Numbered from the stretch's first letter, positions 33,988 to 43,437 are shown. The stretch is DNA of 64,000 nt from JAKAWQ01 sp963840545 (GCA_963840545.1 CAWIZE010000001.1:496001-560000), one strand, 5' to 3'. Translations and numbers: made by a program. The notes: generated by a model from the letters alone, not told the origin.

Positions 33988-34425
33988 ATGCAATCTGCCT
34001 GGCCCCGTGCCGCGTCCGGATTTTTCGCGGCCGCCCTCTCGGTCCTGATGTTTCATCAGGGAATGTGGGCGGCGCTCCACGCGATGAAGCTGATGCCCGC
34101 CCCCTACCCCACGGCCCGCGTCCCGCCCTTCGGCCTGCCGCGCATCGTCGATCTCTGCTTCTGGGGCGGGGTCTGGGGCGCGCTCTTCGGGCTCGTGCTG
34201 CCGGTGCTGCCGAAGGGCGTGCCGATGTGGCTCCTCGGGCTCGGGCTCGGCATCCTCGCCGCCCTCGTCGGCCTCTTCGTCGTCCCGGCGCTGAAAGGCC
34301 AGGCCGTGGCCGGCGGCTTCGCCGTGATGGACTTCGTGCGCTCGTTCCTGATCAACGGGTTCTGGGGGTTCGGCGTCGGCCTCATCCTGCCGTTGATCGC
34401 GCCCGCCGCCACCCGCCCGGCCTGA
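33988..34425 (+). CDS. Small membrane protein of unknown function
   Basis: 145 residues with four hydrophobic segments (about 8-30, 50-72, 76-98, 115-138), most likely an inner-membrane protein. A recognisable feature is the glycine-rich LGLGLGILAALVGLFVVPAL. The ATG at 33988 follows GAGGGGATC; an upstream frame from 33871 is not hydrophobic and looks non-coding. It is 26 bp upstream of ppa and may be co-transcribed with it. I do not recognise the family. Confidence 0.75.
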   Translation: MQSAWPRAASGFFAAALSVLMFHQGMWAALHAMKLMPAPYPTARVPPFGLPRIVDLCFWGGVWGALFGLVLPVLPKGVPMWLLGLGLGILAALVGLFVVPALKGQAVAGGFAVMDFVRSFLINGFWGFGVGLILPLIAPAATRPA

Positions 34426-34451
34426 CGCGTTCCCGCCCGGGCGATCGCCGC

Positions 34452-34988
34452 ATGCGCCTTGAAGCCATCAAAACCGGCCGGAACCCTCCGGAGGACGTGA
34501 ACGTCGTCATCGAGGTGCCGATCGGCGGCGAGCCGATCAAGTACGAGATGGACAAGGAAGCGGGCGCCCTGGTCGTCGACCGCTTCCTCTACACGCCGAT
34601 GCGCTATCCCGGGAATTACGGCTTCGTGCCGCACACGCTCTCCGAGGATGGCGACCCGATCGACGTCCTGGTGGCGAACACGCGGCCGATCGTCCCCGGG
34701 GCGGTGATCAATGTCCGCCCCGTCGGCGTGCTGATGATGGTGGACGAGGCCGGCAACGACGAAAAGGTCATCGCCGTGCCCTCGCCCCGGCTCACCCAGC
34801 GCTATGCGCACGTCGCCGAGGTCGCCCAGCTGCCGCCGATCACGCTCGCCCAGATCCGCCATTTCTTCGAGCACTACAAGGACCTCGAGGAGGGCAAGTG
34901 GGTCAAGCTCGCGGGCTGGGGGGACGCCGCCGCCGCGCGACGGATGATCAGCGAGGCGATCGCGCGCGCCCGGCACCAGAAGGGCTGA
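34452..34988 (+). CDS. ppa: Inorganic pyrophosphatase (family I)
   Basis: 178 residues; hydrolyses pyrophosphate in the cytoplasm. The signature EDGDPIDVLV carries the metal-binding aspartates; KYEMDKEAGALVVDRFLYTP and YPGNYGFVPHTL are also conserved. The ATG at 34452 gives MRLEAIKTGRNPPEDVNVVI, the usual start. Length and motifs are normal for a family I soluble enzyme. Confidence 0.97.
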   Translation: MRLEAIKTGRNPPEDVNVVIEVPIGGEPIKYEMDKEAGALVVDRFLYTPMRYPGNYGFVPHTLSEDGDPIDVLVANTRPIVPGAVINVRPVGVLMMVDEAGNDEKVIAVPSPRLTQRYAHVAEVAQLPPITLAQIRHFFEHYKDLEEGKWVKLAGWGDAAAARRMISEAIARARHQKG

Positions 34989-35012
34989 GGGCCCAAGGGC
35001 CGAGGGCAGGAT

Positions 35013-35588
35013 CTGAGCGCGCCGCCGCCATCGCCCGTTCCCGCTTCACACGCGGCTCCGCGACCCTCGGCGCTCTTCGCCTGCTTCTTCACGATCGGCG
35101 TGCAGAGCTTCGGCGGCGGGCTCTCCGCCTGGATCCGCCGGGACGTGGTCCAGCGGCGTAAATGGCTCGATGACCGGGGCTTCCTGAGCGGCCTCGCGCT
35201 CAGCCAGATCGCGCCGGGCGCCAACGCGGTGAACCTCACCGTCTTCATCGGCGCGACGCTCGCCGGCGCGCCCGGGGCGCTCGCGGCCTTCGCCGGGCTG
35301 ATGGTGCTGCCGAGCGCGATCGTGCTCGTGGCCGGCAGCCTCTATCTCGCCTTCGGCAACGCGCCCGGTCTGGGCGCGGCCCTCGGCGGCGCCGGCATCG
35401 GCGCCATCGGCCTCACCCTCGCGGTCGGCGTGCGGCTCGCGCGGCGCAACATCCGCGACCTGCCTTCGGTCGCCATCATGCTGGCAACCGCGCTCTCGGT
35501 CGGCGTGCTGCGGCTCGACCTGCTCGCCGTCCTCGCCGTGCTGGTGCCGGCGAGCCTGCTCGTTGCCCGCTTCGTGCCGCGCCGGTGA
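35013..35588 (+). CDS. Chromate transporter, N-terminal half (ChrA family)
   Basis: First of two short-chain CHR proteins that act as a pair to export chromate or a related anion. The signature FTIGVQSFGGGLSAWIRRDVV and LSQIAPGANAVNLTVFIGATLAG is present. No ATG lies in the right place. The GTG at 35100 would cut off most of the first helix (ALFACFFTIG). A CTG at 35013 with AGGGCAGG just upstream keeps it and gives 191 residues, so CTG initiation is proposed but unproven. It overlaps the next gene by GTGA. Confidence 0.82.
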   Translation: MSAPPPSPVPASHAAPRPSALFACFFTIGVQSFGGGLSAWIRRDVVQRRKWLDDRGFLSGLALSQIAPGANAVNLTVFIGATLAGAPGALAAFAGLMVLPSAIVLVAGSLYLAFGNAPGLGAALGGAGIGAIGLTLAVGVRLARRNIRDLPSVAIMLATALSVGVLRLDLLAVLAVLVPASLLVARFVPRR

Positions 35589-36109
35589 TCCGCACCCTCG
35601 TCGCTCTCGCCCGCCTCTTCGCCCTGCTCTCGCTGCTCGCGGTCGGTGGCGGCAACGGCGTGCTGCCCGAGATGCAGCACGCGAGCGTCGCCGTGCATCA
35701 CTGGATGACCAACCACCAGTTCCTCGACATGTTCGCGATCTCGCGCGCGACCCCGGGCCCGGGCTCCCTGATCGTGCTGCTGGTCGGGCAGAAGGCGGCG
35801 GGTCTCGCCGGCGCGGCGGTCGCCGGCGTGGCGATGTACGGCCCCTCCTCCGCGCTCGTCTATCTCGCTGCCCGGATCTGGCGCCGCTACGAGGGGCGCG
35901 CCTGGCGCGAGACCGTCGAGCGGGCACTGGCACCGCTCGCCGTCGGCCTCACCTTCGCCGGCGGCATCGCGCTCCTCGAGACGACCGTCCATGGCTGGCG
36001 GGCCTATGCGCTGACCGCCGGCGCGACCGCTTTGCTCTCCTTCACGGAGCTCAATCCCCTCCTGGTGCTGACCGCCGCCGCCGTGCTCGCGCTCGTCGCC
36101 GGGATCTGA
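35585..36109 (+). CDS. Chromate transporter, C-terminal half (ChrA family)
   Basis: 174 residues with five or six membrane helices. The CHR repeat motif is VGGGNGVLPEMQ, then FAISRATPGPGSLIVLLVG. The GTG start at 35585 overlaps the stop of the partner gene, so the two are made together and probably form the antiparallel dimer seen for paired short CHR proteins. It ends 4 bp from the convergent marC-like gene. Confidence 0.88.
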   Translation: MIRTLVALARLFALLSLLAVGGGNGVLPEMQHASVAVHHWMTNHQFLDMFAISRATPGPGSLIVLLVGQKAAGLAGAAVAGVAMYGPSSALVYLAARIWRRYEGRAWRETVERALAPLAVGLTFAGGIALLETTVHGWRAYALTAGATALLSFTELNPLLVLTAAAVLALVAGI

Positions 36110-36112
36110 GCG

Positions 36113-36790
36113 TCAGGCTCCGCGATGAAGAAACGCGGCGACGCCGCTCCAGATGATCTGAATGCCGATGCAAAGCACGATGAAGGCGGAGAGCCGGAGC
36201 ATCACGTTGGTGCCGCGCGCGCCGAGGATCGCGACGGTGCGCTCGGCAAAGCGGTAGCAGAGATAGATGCTCACGGCGATGGCGGCGAGCGCGATCAGCG
36301 CCGCGGCGACGAAGAGCGCGAGATGAAGGGGCGCCGAAGGGAGCGCGGGGCGCTCGGCTCCGAGCGTGATCGCGACCGAGATCGATCCCGGCCCGACGGT
36401 GAGCGGCATCGTCAGCGGGTAGAACGAATCGACCGGCTTCGCCGGCCCCGCGCCGCTCTTGACGCCGGGCATGGCGTCGACCGGACCGCCGCTCTCCAGG
36501 AGCCGCCAGCCGAAGGCGCTCACCGCCAGCCCGCCCGCCACCCGCACGGCGGGCACGGTGATGCCGAAGAACCCGAGCACGTTGGAGCCGAAGAAGAATG
36601 TGCCGACGAGCAGGAAGAAGCTGTTGCGCGCCACGCCGAGCGCCAGCTCGTGCCGCTCGGCCTGGGTGCAGGCGAGCGTGGCGGCAAGGAAGAACGGCAC
36701 GTTGCCGATCGGATCGACGATCGGGAACAGCGCGGCAAAGATCAGCAGGACGGTGTTGGCGGCCTCGATCACGGTATCATTCAACCACAA
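36113..36790 (-). CDS. MarC family membrane protein
   Basis: 225 residues, six membrane helices (family PF01914, formerly UPF0056). Conserved segments are ALFPIVDPIGNVPFFLAAT near the start and FYPLTMPLTVGPGSISVAI in the middle, with inverted-repeat topology. The function is unknown; the name does not imply multidrug resistance. The start is probably TTG at 36790, with a second TTG at 36784; no ATG is available. Confidence 0.92.
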   Translation of the reverse strand: MWLNDTVIEAANTVLLIFAALFPIVDPIGNVPFFLAATLACTQAERHELALGVARNSFFLLVGTFFFGSNVLGFFGITVPAVRVAGGLAVSAFGWRLLESGGPVDAMPGVKSGAGPAKPVDSFYPLTMPLTVGPGSISVAITLGAERPALPSAPLHLALFVAAALIALAAIAVSIYLCYRFAERTVAILGARGTNVMLRLSAFIVLCIGIQIIWSGVAAFLHRGA

Positions 36791-36884
36791 TCCCGCCGGG
36801 CAGCCGATCTTCGCCGCACCGCCGCGGATTGACCCCGCCGTCCGGCACGGCTATCCCCCCGTCCCCCTGCCGCAGGAGACGCAA

Positions 36885-37157
36885 ATGGCTTCATCGGGCA
36901 CCGCCGCGCTGGCCCCAAGTGCCACCGGCGGGATCGCGGCCGATCGGCTGCGCAGCCTGGTCGAACGCATTGAGCGGCTCGAAGAGGAGCGCAAGGCGCT
37001 CGGTGCCGACCTCCGTGACGTTTATACGGAAGCCAAATCGGCGGGATTCGATATCAAGGTGATGCGTCAGCTCATCCGGCTGCGCCGGCAGGAGCCGCAG
37101 GCGGTCGAGGAACAGGAGACGCTGCTCGACCTCTATCGTCGCGCGCTCGGGATGTAG
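36885..37157 (+). CDS. gapR: DUF2312 protein, GapR-like nucleoid factor
   Basis: 90 residues. The conserved region ADRLRSLVERIERLEEERKA, then DLRDVYTEAKSAGFDIKVM and RQLIRLRR is the DUF2312/GapR signature. GapR is an alphaproteobacterial DNA-binding protein that clamps overtwisted DNA ahead of replication and transcription. The N-terminal 18 residues are an alanine-rich tail. CAGGAG lies upstream of the ATG. This is one of the better taxonomic markers in the window. Confidence 0.93.
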   Translation: MASSGTAALAPSATGGIAADRLRSLVERIERLEEERKALGADLRDVYTEAKSAGFDIKVMRQLIRLRRQEPQAVEEQETLLDLYRRALGM

Positions 37158-37188
37158 CCGCTTCGCGCCGCCCTCGGCCGACCGTCGC

Positions 37189-38895
37189 TTACCGGACCAC
37201 ATCCAGCGCGGCGTGGTGCATGCTGAGCACGGACTGGCGGCGGATTTTCTGCGTCGGCGTGAGCAGGCCGTTCTCCTGCGTGAAGGGCGGCACGATCCGG
37301 TGGCCGCGAATGCGCTCGACGACGCCGAGCCCTGCGTTCACGCGCTGCACCGCCAACGCCACCGCGGCTGCGTCGGCGCCCTCGGCCGCGACGATCAGGG
37401 CGGAGAGAGAGGCTTCCCCGTCGCCGGTCACGACCGCCTGGAGGATTTCCGGCTCGGCCATCAGCAGGCCCTCGATGCGCGCCGGCGAGATGTTGTCGCC
37501 GCCGGAGAGCACGATGATGTCCTTCTTGCGATCGGTGATGCGCAGATGCCGCTCGGCATCGAGCCGGCCGATATCGCCGGTGTGCAGCCAGCCGCCGGCG
37601 AGCGCCGCCTCCGTCTCTTCCGGCCGGTTCCAGTAGCCAAGCATGACGAGATCCCCGCCGACGAGGATTTCGCCATCCTCGGCGATGCGAAGTTCGACCC
37701 CGTCGAGCGGCGGCCCCACCGTCTCGATCCGCGTGCTGCCGGGCGGCGTGGCGCTGATCACCGGCCCGGCCTCGGTCTGTCCGTAACCCTGGATGAGCGG
37801 CACGCCGAGGGCGAGGAAGAAGCGCCCGACCTCGGGCTCGAGCCGCGCCCCGCCCGAGACCGCGAGCCTGAGCCGCCCGCCGAAGCGCGCCTGGATCTTG
37901 CGCCGCACCAGACGCTCGAGCAGCGGCTCGGCCAGGCGCGCCAAGGGCGGGAGCGGGCGGCGATCGATCCGCGCCAGCCCGTTGGCGAGCGCGCGGGCGA
38001 AGAGCGCCTTCTGCCAGTGCGGCGCCCGGGCGACCTGGCCGAAGATGCGGGCGCGGAACAACTCGAGCACGCGCGGCACGATGGTGATGAGCGAGGGGCG
38101 GATCGTCATCAGGTCGGCGGCGAGATGCTCGATCCCGCGCCCATAGACGACCTCGACGCCGATCGAGGTGAGGAAGAACTGGCCGACCGTGTGCTCGTAG
38201 CTATGCGAGAGCGGCAGGACCGAGAGATAGACGCCGCCCTCGAGCGAGAGCGGACCGACGAGCTTTTCGGCGCCGCGGCAATTGGAAAGGATCGCGCGGT
38301 GCGGCAGCATCACCCCTTTCGGCGCCCCGCCGGTGCCGGACGTGTAGATGAGGCAGGCGAGCGTCTCGGGCGGAATGCGCGCGGCCTCCGCGGCGATGTC
38401 GTCCGCTTCCGCGTCGCCGGCGACGATCTCCGGCCAGGCGAGCGTGCGGATGCCGGGCGCGGCCGGCACGGGCTCGCCCGTGACCAGCAGGTCGAGCCCG
38501 CCCGCGAGCGCCGCTCCCGCGAGAAGCCGTTCGGCGAGCGCCGGGCTCGAGACGATCGCCGCCCGGATCCCGGCGTCGCGCAGCACATGGGCGTGGTCGG
38601 CCGGCGTGTTGGTCGTGTACGCCGGAACCGGAATGGCGCGGATGGCCATCAGCGCGGTCTCCGCGATCGGGTATTCGGGCCCGTTCTCGGCCAGGATCAG
38701 CACCCGCTCGCCGGCGCCGATCCCGGCGGCGCGCAGGCTGCGCGCCGCCGCGGCCGCCTCGCGCGCGAAGACGCCCCAGCTCTTGGTCTGCCAGGCGTCG
38801 GCGCGAAAGGCGCGCAGCATCGGCCGCCCGCTCCAGGTTCGTGCGCGATCGAACAGCATGGCGGCCAGGTTCGGCCAATGCGGATAAGCCCCCAC
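37189..38895 (-). CDS. AMP-binding long-chain acyl-CoA ligase-like protein
   Basis: 568 residues of the ANL superfamily. The P-loop-like motif is LIYTSGTGGAPKGVMLPHRA; later motifs are IQGYGQTEAGPVIS, LHTGDIGRLD and RKKDIIVLSGGDNISPARIE. The sequence layout resembles FadD15-type long-chain fatty acid CoA ligases. The GTG at 38895 is chosen because GGAGGAAGC lies just upstream. The same frame stays open to 41343 across the complement of the next genes, but that part is shadow sequence. It is divergent from the oligopeptidase gene with a 129-bp gap. Confidence 0.92.
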   Translation of the reverse strand: MGAYPHWPNLAAMLFDRARTWSGRPMLRAFRADAWQTKSWGVFAREAAAAARSLRAAGIGAGERVLILAENGPEYPIAETALMAIRAIPVPAYTTNTPADHAHVLRDAGIRAAIVSSPALAERLLAGAALAGGLDLLVTGEPVPAAPGIRTLAWPEIVAGDAEADDIAAEAARIPPETLACLIYTSGTGGAPKGVMLPHRAILSNCRGAEKLVGPLSLEGGVYLSVLPLSHSYEHTVGQFFLTSIGVEVVYGRGIEHLAADLMTIRPSLITIVPRVLELFRARIFGQVARAPHWQKALFARALANGLARIDRRPLPPLARLAEPLLERLVRRKIQARFGGRLRLAVSGGARLEPEVGRFFLALGVPLIQGYGQTEAGPVISATPPGSTRIETVGPPLDGVELRIAEDGEILVGGDLVMLGYWNRPEETEAALAGGWLHTGDIGRLDAERHLRITDRKKDIIVLSGGDNISPARIEGLLMAEPEILQAVVTGDGEASLSALIVAAEGADAAAVALAVQRVNAGLGVVERIRGHRIVPPFTQENGLLTPTQKIRRQSVLSMHHAALDVVR

Positions 38896-39024
38896 GCTTC
38901 CTCCTCGCCCTCCCCTTGTCGCCTCCCCGTCGGCCTCTTTGACAGCCCCTTTGACGACCCCGCTCCCCGTCTCCATCTTACATGGGAGCGGATGCGCACC
39001 CGCAGCATAGAGGACCCGAGCCCG

Positions 39025-40848
39025 ATGCCATATCCCGGCCCGAACCATGCCCCGGAAGGCCAGGCCGGAGGCGCGGAGGCGCTGCCGAGCTGGGACCTCG
39101 GCGACCTCTATTCCGGACCGGAAAGCCCCGCCGTGGCCGCCGATCTCGCGCGCGCCGAGACGGAGGCGAAGACTCTCGCGGCGCGCTACGCCGGCCGCCT
39201 CGCCTCCCTTTCGGGGGCCGAGCTCGGTGCGGCGATCCGCGAATTCGAGCGGCTCGAGGAGATCCTCGGGCGGCTGGTCTCCTACGCGCAGCTCCTTTTC
39301 AGCAGCAATTCGACCAATTCCCACTATGGCCGCTTCTACCAGACCATCAACGAACGCGTCACCGCGATCGGCAGCCACATCATCTTCTTCGGCCTCGAGC
39401 TCAACCGGCTCGACGAGGCCGTGCTCGAGCCCAAGCTCGCCGACCCGGCCGCCCGGCACTTCCGCCCGTGGCTTCGCGACCTCCGCGTCTTTCGGCCCCA
39501 TCAGCTCGACGATGCGCTCGAGAAGCTCTTCCACGAAAAAGAGGTCACCGGCCACGCCGCCTGGAGCCGGCTCTTCGACGAGACGATCGCCGGCATGCGC
39601 ATCCCGCTCGGGGCCGAGGCGCTGACGATGAGTGCCGCGCTCAACAAGCTCTCGGATCGCGACCGCGCGGAGCGCGAGGCCGCCGCGCACGCGATCGGCG
39701 AAACGCTCGAGCGCGACATCCGCCTCTTCTCGCTGATCATCAACACGATCGCGAAAGACAAGGAGATCGCCGACACCTGGCGGCATTTTCCGCACCCGGC
39801 GAGCCACCGCAATCGCGCCAACATGGTCGAGGACGAGGTCGTCGAGGCGCTCACCGCCGCCGTGCGCGCCGACTATCCGCGGCTCGCGCACCGCTATTAC
39901 CGCCTCAAGGCACGATGGCTCGGCCTCCCGCGCCTGCAGCACTGGGACCGCAACGCGCCGCTGCCCGAAGACGACGACCGCCATATCGGTTGGGAAGAGG
40001 CGCGCGGGCGTGTGATCGGGGCGTATGGCGCCTTCAGCCCCGAGCTCGCCGAGATCGGCGGACGCTTCTTCGCCTCGCCCTGGATCGATGCCGCCCTTCG
40101 TCCCGGCAAGGCGAGCGGCGCCTTCGCCCACCCCACCGTGCCCTCGGCGCACCCCTACGTGCTGCTCAATTATCACGGCCGGACGCGCGACGTGATGACG
40201 CTCGCCCATGAGCTCGGCCACGGCGTGCACCAGGTGCTCGCGGGCAGGCAGGGCTATCTGCTCGCCAACACGCCGCTCACGCTGGCCGAGACCGCGAGCG
40301 TCTTCGGCGAGATGCTGACGTTCCAGGCCCTGCTCGCGGACACCACCGATCCGCGCGCGCGCCGCATCATGCTGGCGGCGAAGGTCGAGGACATGCTGAA
40401 CACCGTCGTGCGCCAAATCGCCTTCTACCGCTTCGAGACCCTTCTCCACGACGAGCGCCGCTCCGGCGAGCTCCTGCCGCAGCGCATCGGCGAGCTCTGG
40501 CTTGCGGTGCAGCGCGAGAGCCTCGGCCCGGCCTTCGAATTCACCGACGAGTACCGCAACTTCTGGGCCTATGTGCCGCACTTCATCCATACCCCGTTCT
40601 ACGTCTACGCCTATGCCTTCGGGGACTGCCTGGTGAACGCGCTCTACGCCGTCTACCGTGACGGCCATCCGGGATTCCAGGCGAAATATCTCGAGATGCT
40701 GCGCGCCGGGGGGGCAAAGCGCCACCGCGAGCTGCTCGCGCCGTTCGGGCTCGATGCCTCGGATCCCGCGTTCTGGAAGCGCGGCCTCGACGTCATCGCC
40801 GGCTTCATCGACGAGCTCGAGCGCGCGCCGGACAGAGGCGCGGGCTGA
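39025..40848 (+). CDS. pepF: M3-family oligoendopeptidase (PepF type)
   Basis: 607-residue zinc metallopeptidase. The active site is TLAHELGHGVHQ (HExxH), followed by TLAETASVFGEMLTFQ with the third zinc ligand. The N-terminal segment WDLGDLYSGPESPAVAADLA is typical of PepF/M3B. It cleaves short peptides in the cytoplasm. The start is uncertain between ATG 39025 and in-frame ATG 38992. Neither has a strong ribosome-binding site, and the shorter gives normal family length. Confidence 0.93.
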   Translation: MPYPGPNHAPEGQAGGAEALPSWDLGDLYSGPESPAVAADLARAETEAKTLAARYAGRLASLSGAELGAAIREFERLEEILGRLVSYAQLLFSSNSTNSHYGRFYQTINERVTAIGSHIIFFGLELNRLDEAVLEPKLADPAARHFRPWLRDLRVFRPHQLDDALEKLFHEKEVTGHAAWSRLFDETIAGMRIPLGAEALTMSAALNKLSDRDRAEREAAAHAIGETLERDIRLFSLIINTIAKDKEIADTWRHFPHPASHRNRANMVEDEVVEALTAAVRADYPRLAHRYYRLKARWLGLPRLQHWDRNAPLPEDDDRHIGWEEARGRVIGAYGAFSPELAEIGGRFFASPWIDAALRPGKASGAFAHPTVPSAHPYVLLNYHGRTRDVMTLAHELGHGVHQVLAGRQGYLLANTPLTLAETASVFGEMLTFQALLADTTDPRARRIMLAAKVEDMLNTVVRQIAFYRFETLLHDERRSGELLPQRIGELWLAVQRESLGPAFEFTDEYRNFWAYVPHFIHTPFYVYAYAFGDCLVNALYAVYRDGHPGFQAKYLEMLRAGGAKRHRELLAPFGLDASDPAFWKRGLDVIAGFIDELERAPDRGAG

Positions 40849-40852
40849 CATC

Positions 40853-42205
40853 GTGGCCGAAAGCGACGAGAGCACGCTGTTCGGCGAACTCCGCCGCCTC
40901 GCCCGCACCTCGGGCGCGATGGGCGGGATCGCGGCGCGCATCGCCGGCCAACGGGTGTTCGGGCTGAAGACGGACCGCGCGGCCAACGCCGAAGACCTCA
41001 AGGCCATCCTCGGCGGGCTCAAGGGCCCGCTGATGAAGGTCGCGCAATTCCTCTCCACCATCCCCGACGCGCTGCCCGAGGAATACGCGGCCGAGCTTTC
41101 CCAGTTGCAGGCCAACGCGCCCCCGATGGGCTGGAGCTTCGTCCGCCGGCGGATGGCAAGCGAGCTCGGGCCGGATTGGGAACGACGTTTCGCGACCTTC
41201 GGCCATGCCGCCGCGGCCGCGGCCAGCCTCGGCCAGGTGCATCGCGCCACGCTGCCGGACGGAAACGAAGTCGCCTGCAAGCTGCAATATCCGGACATGC
41301 CGAGCACGGTGGAGGCGGATCTCCGCCAGCTCAAGCTCGCCATGGCGGTCTATCAGCGGATGGACAACGCCATCCACCAGGACGAAATCTACAAGGAGCT
41401 CACCGAGCGGCTGCGCGAGGAGCTCGACTATCTGCGCGAGGCGGCCCAGATGCGCCTCTACGGGCTGATGCTCGCGAACGAAGCGGACGTTCACGTGCCA
41501 CTTCCGATCGCGGGCTATTGCACCCGCCGCCTGCTCACCATGACCTGGCTTGAAGGGCGCTCGCTCCAGGCGCGGCTCGCCGAAGACCCGCCGCAGGAGG
41601 AGCGCAACCGGATCGCAAGCGCTCTATTCCGCGCCTGGTACGTGCCGCTCTACCGTTACGGCGTGATCCACGGCGATCCGCATCTCGGCAACTACCAGGT
41701 GCGGCCGGACGGCGGGGTCAACCTGCTGGATTTCGGCGCCATCCGGGTCTTCAGGCCGCACTTCATCCGCGGCGTGATCGACCTCTTCGAGGCGATCCGC
41801 GACCGCGACGCCGAGAAGGCGCTGCGCGCCTATCAGAGCTGGGGCTTCGCCGAGATCACGCCCGAGAAGCTCAAGGTGCTCAATCTCTGGGCCGAGTTCC
41901 TCTACGAGCCGCTGATCGAGGATCGCGTGCGACGGATCCAGGAGACCAACGATCCGCAGTTCGGCCGCGAGGTCGCCGAGCGGGTGCATGCCGGCCTGCG
42001 CCGCACCGGGGGCGTGCGCCCGCCGCGCGAATTCGTGCTGATGGACCGCGCGGCGATCGGGCTTGGCAGTGTCTTCCTCCGCCTCGGCGCGGAACTGAAC
42101 TGGCACCGCCTGTTCCACGAGCTGATCGCCGACTTCGATGCCGCAACGCTCGCCGCGCGCCAGGCCGCCGCGCTGGCCGAGGCCGGGGTCCCGGCAGCGG
42201 GGTAG
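40853..42205 (+). CDS. ABC1/UbiB-like atypical kinase
   Basis: 450 residues of the COQ8/UbiB protein kinase-like family, ATPases that help ubiquinone synthesis or quinone handling at the membrane. The alanine-rich loop is AAAAASLGQVHRATLPDGNE with the VACK lysine following. Catalytic segments are VIHGDPHLGNYQ and NLLDFGAIRVF. The hallmark KxGQ reads K62-V-A-Q65 (PLMKVAQFLSTIPD), so its glycine is alanine. The GTG at 40853 lies 4 bp after the oligopeptidase stop, implying an operon. No C-terminal membrane helices are evident, unlike UbiB. Confidence 0.9.
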   Translation: MAESDESTLFGELRRLARTSGAMGGIAARIAGQRVFGLKTDRAANAEDLKAILGGLKGPLMKVAQFLSTIPDALPEEYAAELSQLQANAPPMGWSFVRRRMASELGPDWERRFATFGHAAAAAASLGQVHRATLPDGNEVACKLQYPDMPSTVEADLRQLKLAMAVYQRMDNAIHQDEIYKELTERLREELDYLREAAQMRLYGLMLANEADVHVPLPIAGYCTRRLLTMTWLEGRSLQARLAEDPPQEERNRIASALFRAWYVPLYRYGVIHGDPHLGNYQVRPDGGVNLLDFGAIRVFRPHFIRGVIDLFEAIRDRDAEKALRAYQSWGFAEITPEKLKVLNLWAEFLYEPLIEDRVRRIQETNDPQFGREVAERVHAGLRRTGGVRPPREFVLMDRAAIGLGSVFLRLGAELNWHRLFHELIADFDAATLAARQAAALAEAGVPAAG

Positions 42206-42291
42206 CTCGTTCGCTTGGATCCTGCCCACTTGCCTTGGGCTCGCCCGCTCGCGCATGGTTGAAGCGGGCGTAGAGCAGAGGGAACCCCGGG

Positions 42292-43437
42292 ATGCGCTTG
42301 GCCGTGCTGAAGGAGAGTCGGGCGGGCGAGACCCGCGTGGCCGCCACTCCGGATACGGTGAAGAGGCTCTCCGCCCTCGGCCTCACCGTCGCGATCGAGA
42401 GCGGGGCCGGCGCCGGCGCGCACATCGCGGACGCCGAGTACCAGGCGGCCGGCGCCGAGGTGGCGCGGGATGCCGCCGCCGCGCTCGCCGCGGCCGGGAT
42501 CGTCTTCGTCGTCGCCATGCCGGAGGCCGAACAGCGTGCCCTGATCCCGCGCGGGGCGCTGCTCGTCGGCATCTCGGGCGTGCACGCGGACCCGACGCTG
42601 CCCGCCGCGCTCGCCGCGGCCGGCATCGATGCCTGCGCGCTCGAGCTCCTGCCGCGGATCACACGCGCCCAGACGATGGACGTGCTCTCGAGCCAATCGA
42701 ACCTCGCCGGCTACCGGGCGGCGATCGACGCGGCGGCGGAGTTCCAGCGCGCCTTCCCGATGATGATGACGGCGGCGGGCACGGTGCCGCCCGCCCGCGT
42801 CTTCGTGCTCGGCGCGGGCGTCGCCGGCTTGCAGGCGATCGCCACCGCCCGCCGCCTCGGCGCGATCGTCTCGGCGACGGATGTCCGACCGGCGGCGAAG
42901 GAGGAGATCAAGTCGCTCGGCGCGAGCTTCGTCGGCGTCGAGGACGACGAGAGCCGGGCGGCCCAGACCAGCGGCGGATACGCCAGGGAAATGAGCGAGG
43001 CCTATCGCCGCAAGCAGGCGGAGCTGATGGCGAGCACCGTCGCGCGGCAGGATATCGTCATCACGACCGCGCTTGTGATGGGCCGCAAGGCGCCGACGCT
43101 GGTCAATGCCGAGATGGTGGGGACGATGCGCGACGGCAGCGTGATCGTCGATCTCGCCGCCGACGCCGGGGGCAACTGCGCCCTGACCGTCCCCGGAGAG
43201 CGCATCGTCACGCCCAACGGTGTGGCGATCCTCGGCTACCGCAACTGGCCGGCCCGGCTTGCGGTGGCCGCGAGCGCCCTCTATGCGCGCAACCTCCTCA
43301 CCTTTCTCTCGACCTTCTGGGACAAGGAGGCGAAGGCGCCCAAGCTGCCGGCGGAGGACGACATCGTCAAAGGCGTGCTGCTGACGCGCGGCGGGGCGAT
43401 CGTGCACCCGCAATTCCTGCCATCCGAGGCAGCCTGA
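42292..43437 (+). CDS. pntAA: NAD(P) transhydrogenase subunit alpha part 1
   Basis: 381 residues, the NAD(H)-binding domain I of the proton-translocating transhydrogenase. It starts MRLAVLKESRAGETRVAATP, with the central Rossmann motif VLGAGVAGLQAIATARRLGA and AGGNCALTVPGE. The enzyme uses proton-motive force to make NADPH from NADH. It is the first of three genes split in the alphaproteobacterial way (alpha1, alpha2, beta), with gaps of 16 and 4 bp. Confidence 0.96.
   Translation: MRLAVLKESRAGETRVAATPDTVKRLSALGLTVAIESGAGAGAHIADAEYQAAGAEVARDAAAALAAAGIVFVVAMPEAEQRALIPRGALLVGISGVHADPTLPAALAAAGIDACALELLPRITRAQTMDVLSSQSNLAGYRAAIDAAAEFQRAFPMMMTAAGTVPPARVFVLGAGVAGLQAIATARRLGAIVSATDVRPAAKEEIKSLGASFVGVEDDESRAAQTSGGYAREMSEAYRRKQAELMASTVARQDIVITTALVMGRKAPTLVNAEMVGTMRDGSVIVDLAADAGGNCALTVPGERIVTPNGVAILGYRNWPARLAVAASALYARNLLTFLSTFWDKEAKAPKLPAEDDIVKGVLLTRGGAIVHPQFLPSEAA

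Noticed and set aside
37213..39024. Upstream extension of the pepF frame on the plus strand
   Set aside because: It is the complement of the acyl-CoA ligase, has no homology and gives a protein twice the normal length.
37189..41343. A 1,384-codon minus-strand open frame
   Set aside because: Only 37189-38895 matches a family (acyl-CoA ligase). The rest is the complement of pepF and the ABC1 kinase gene, open because of high GC content.
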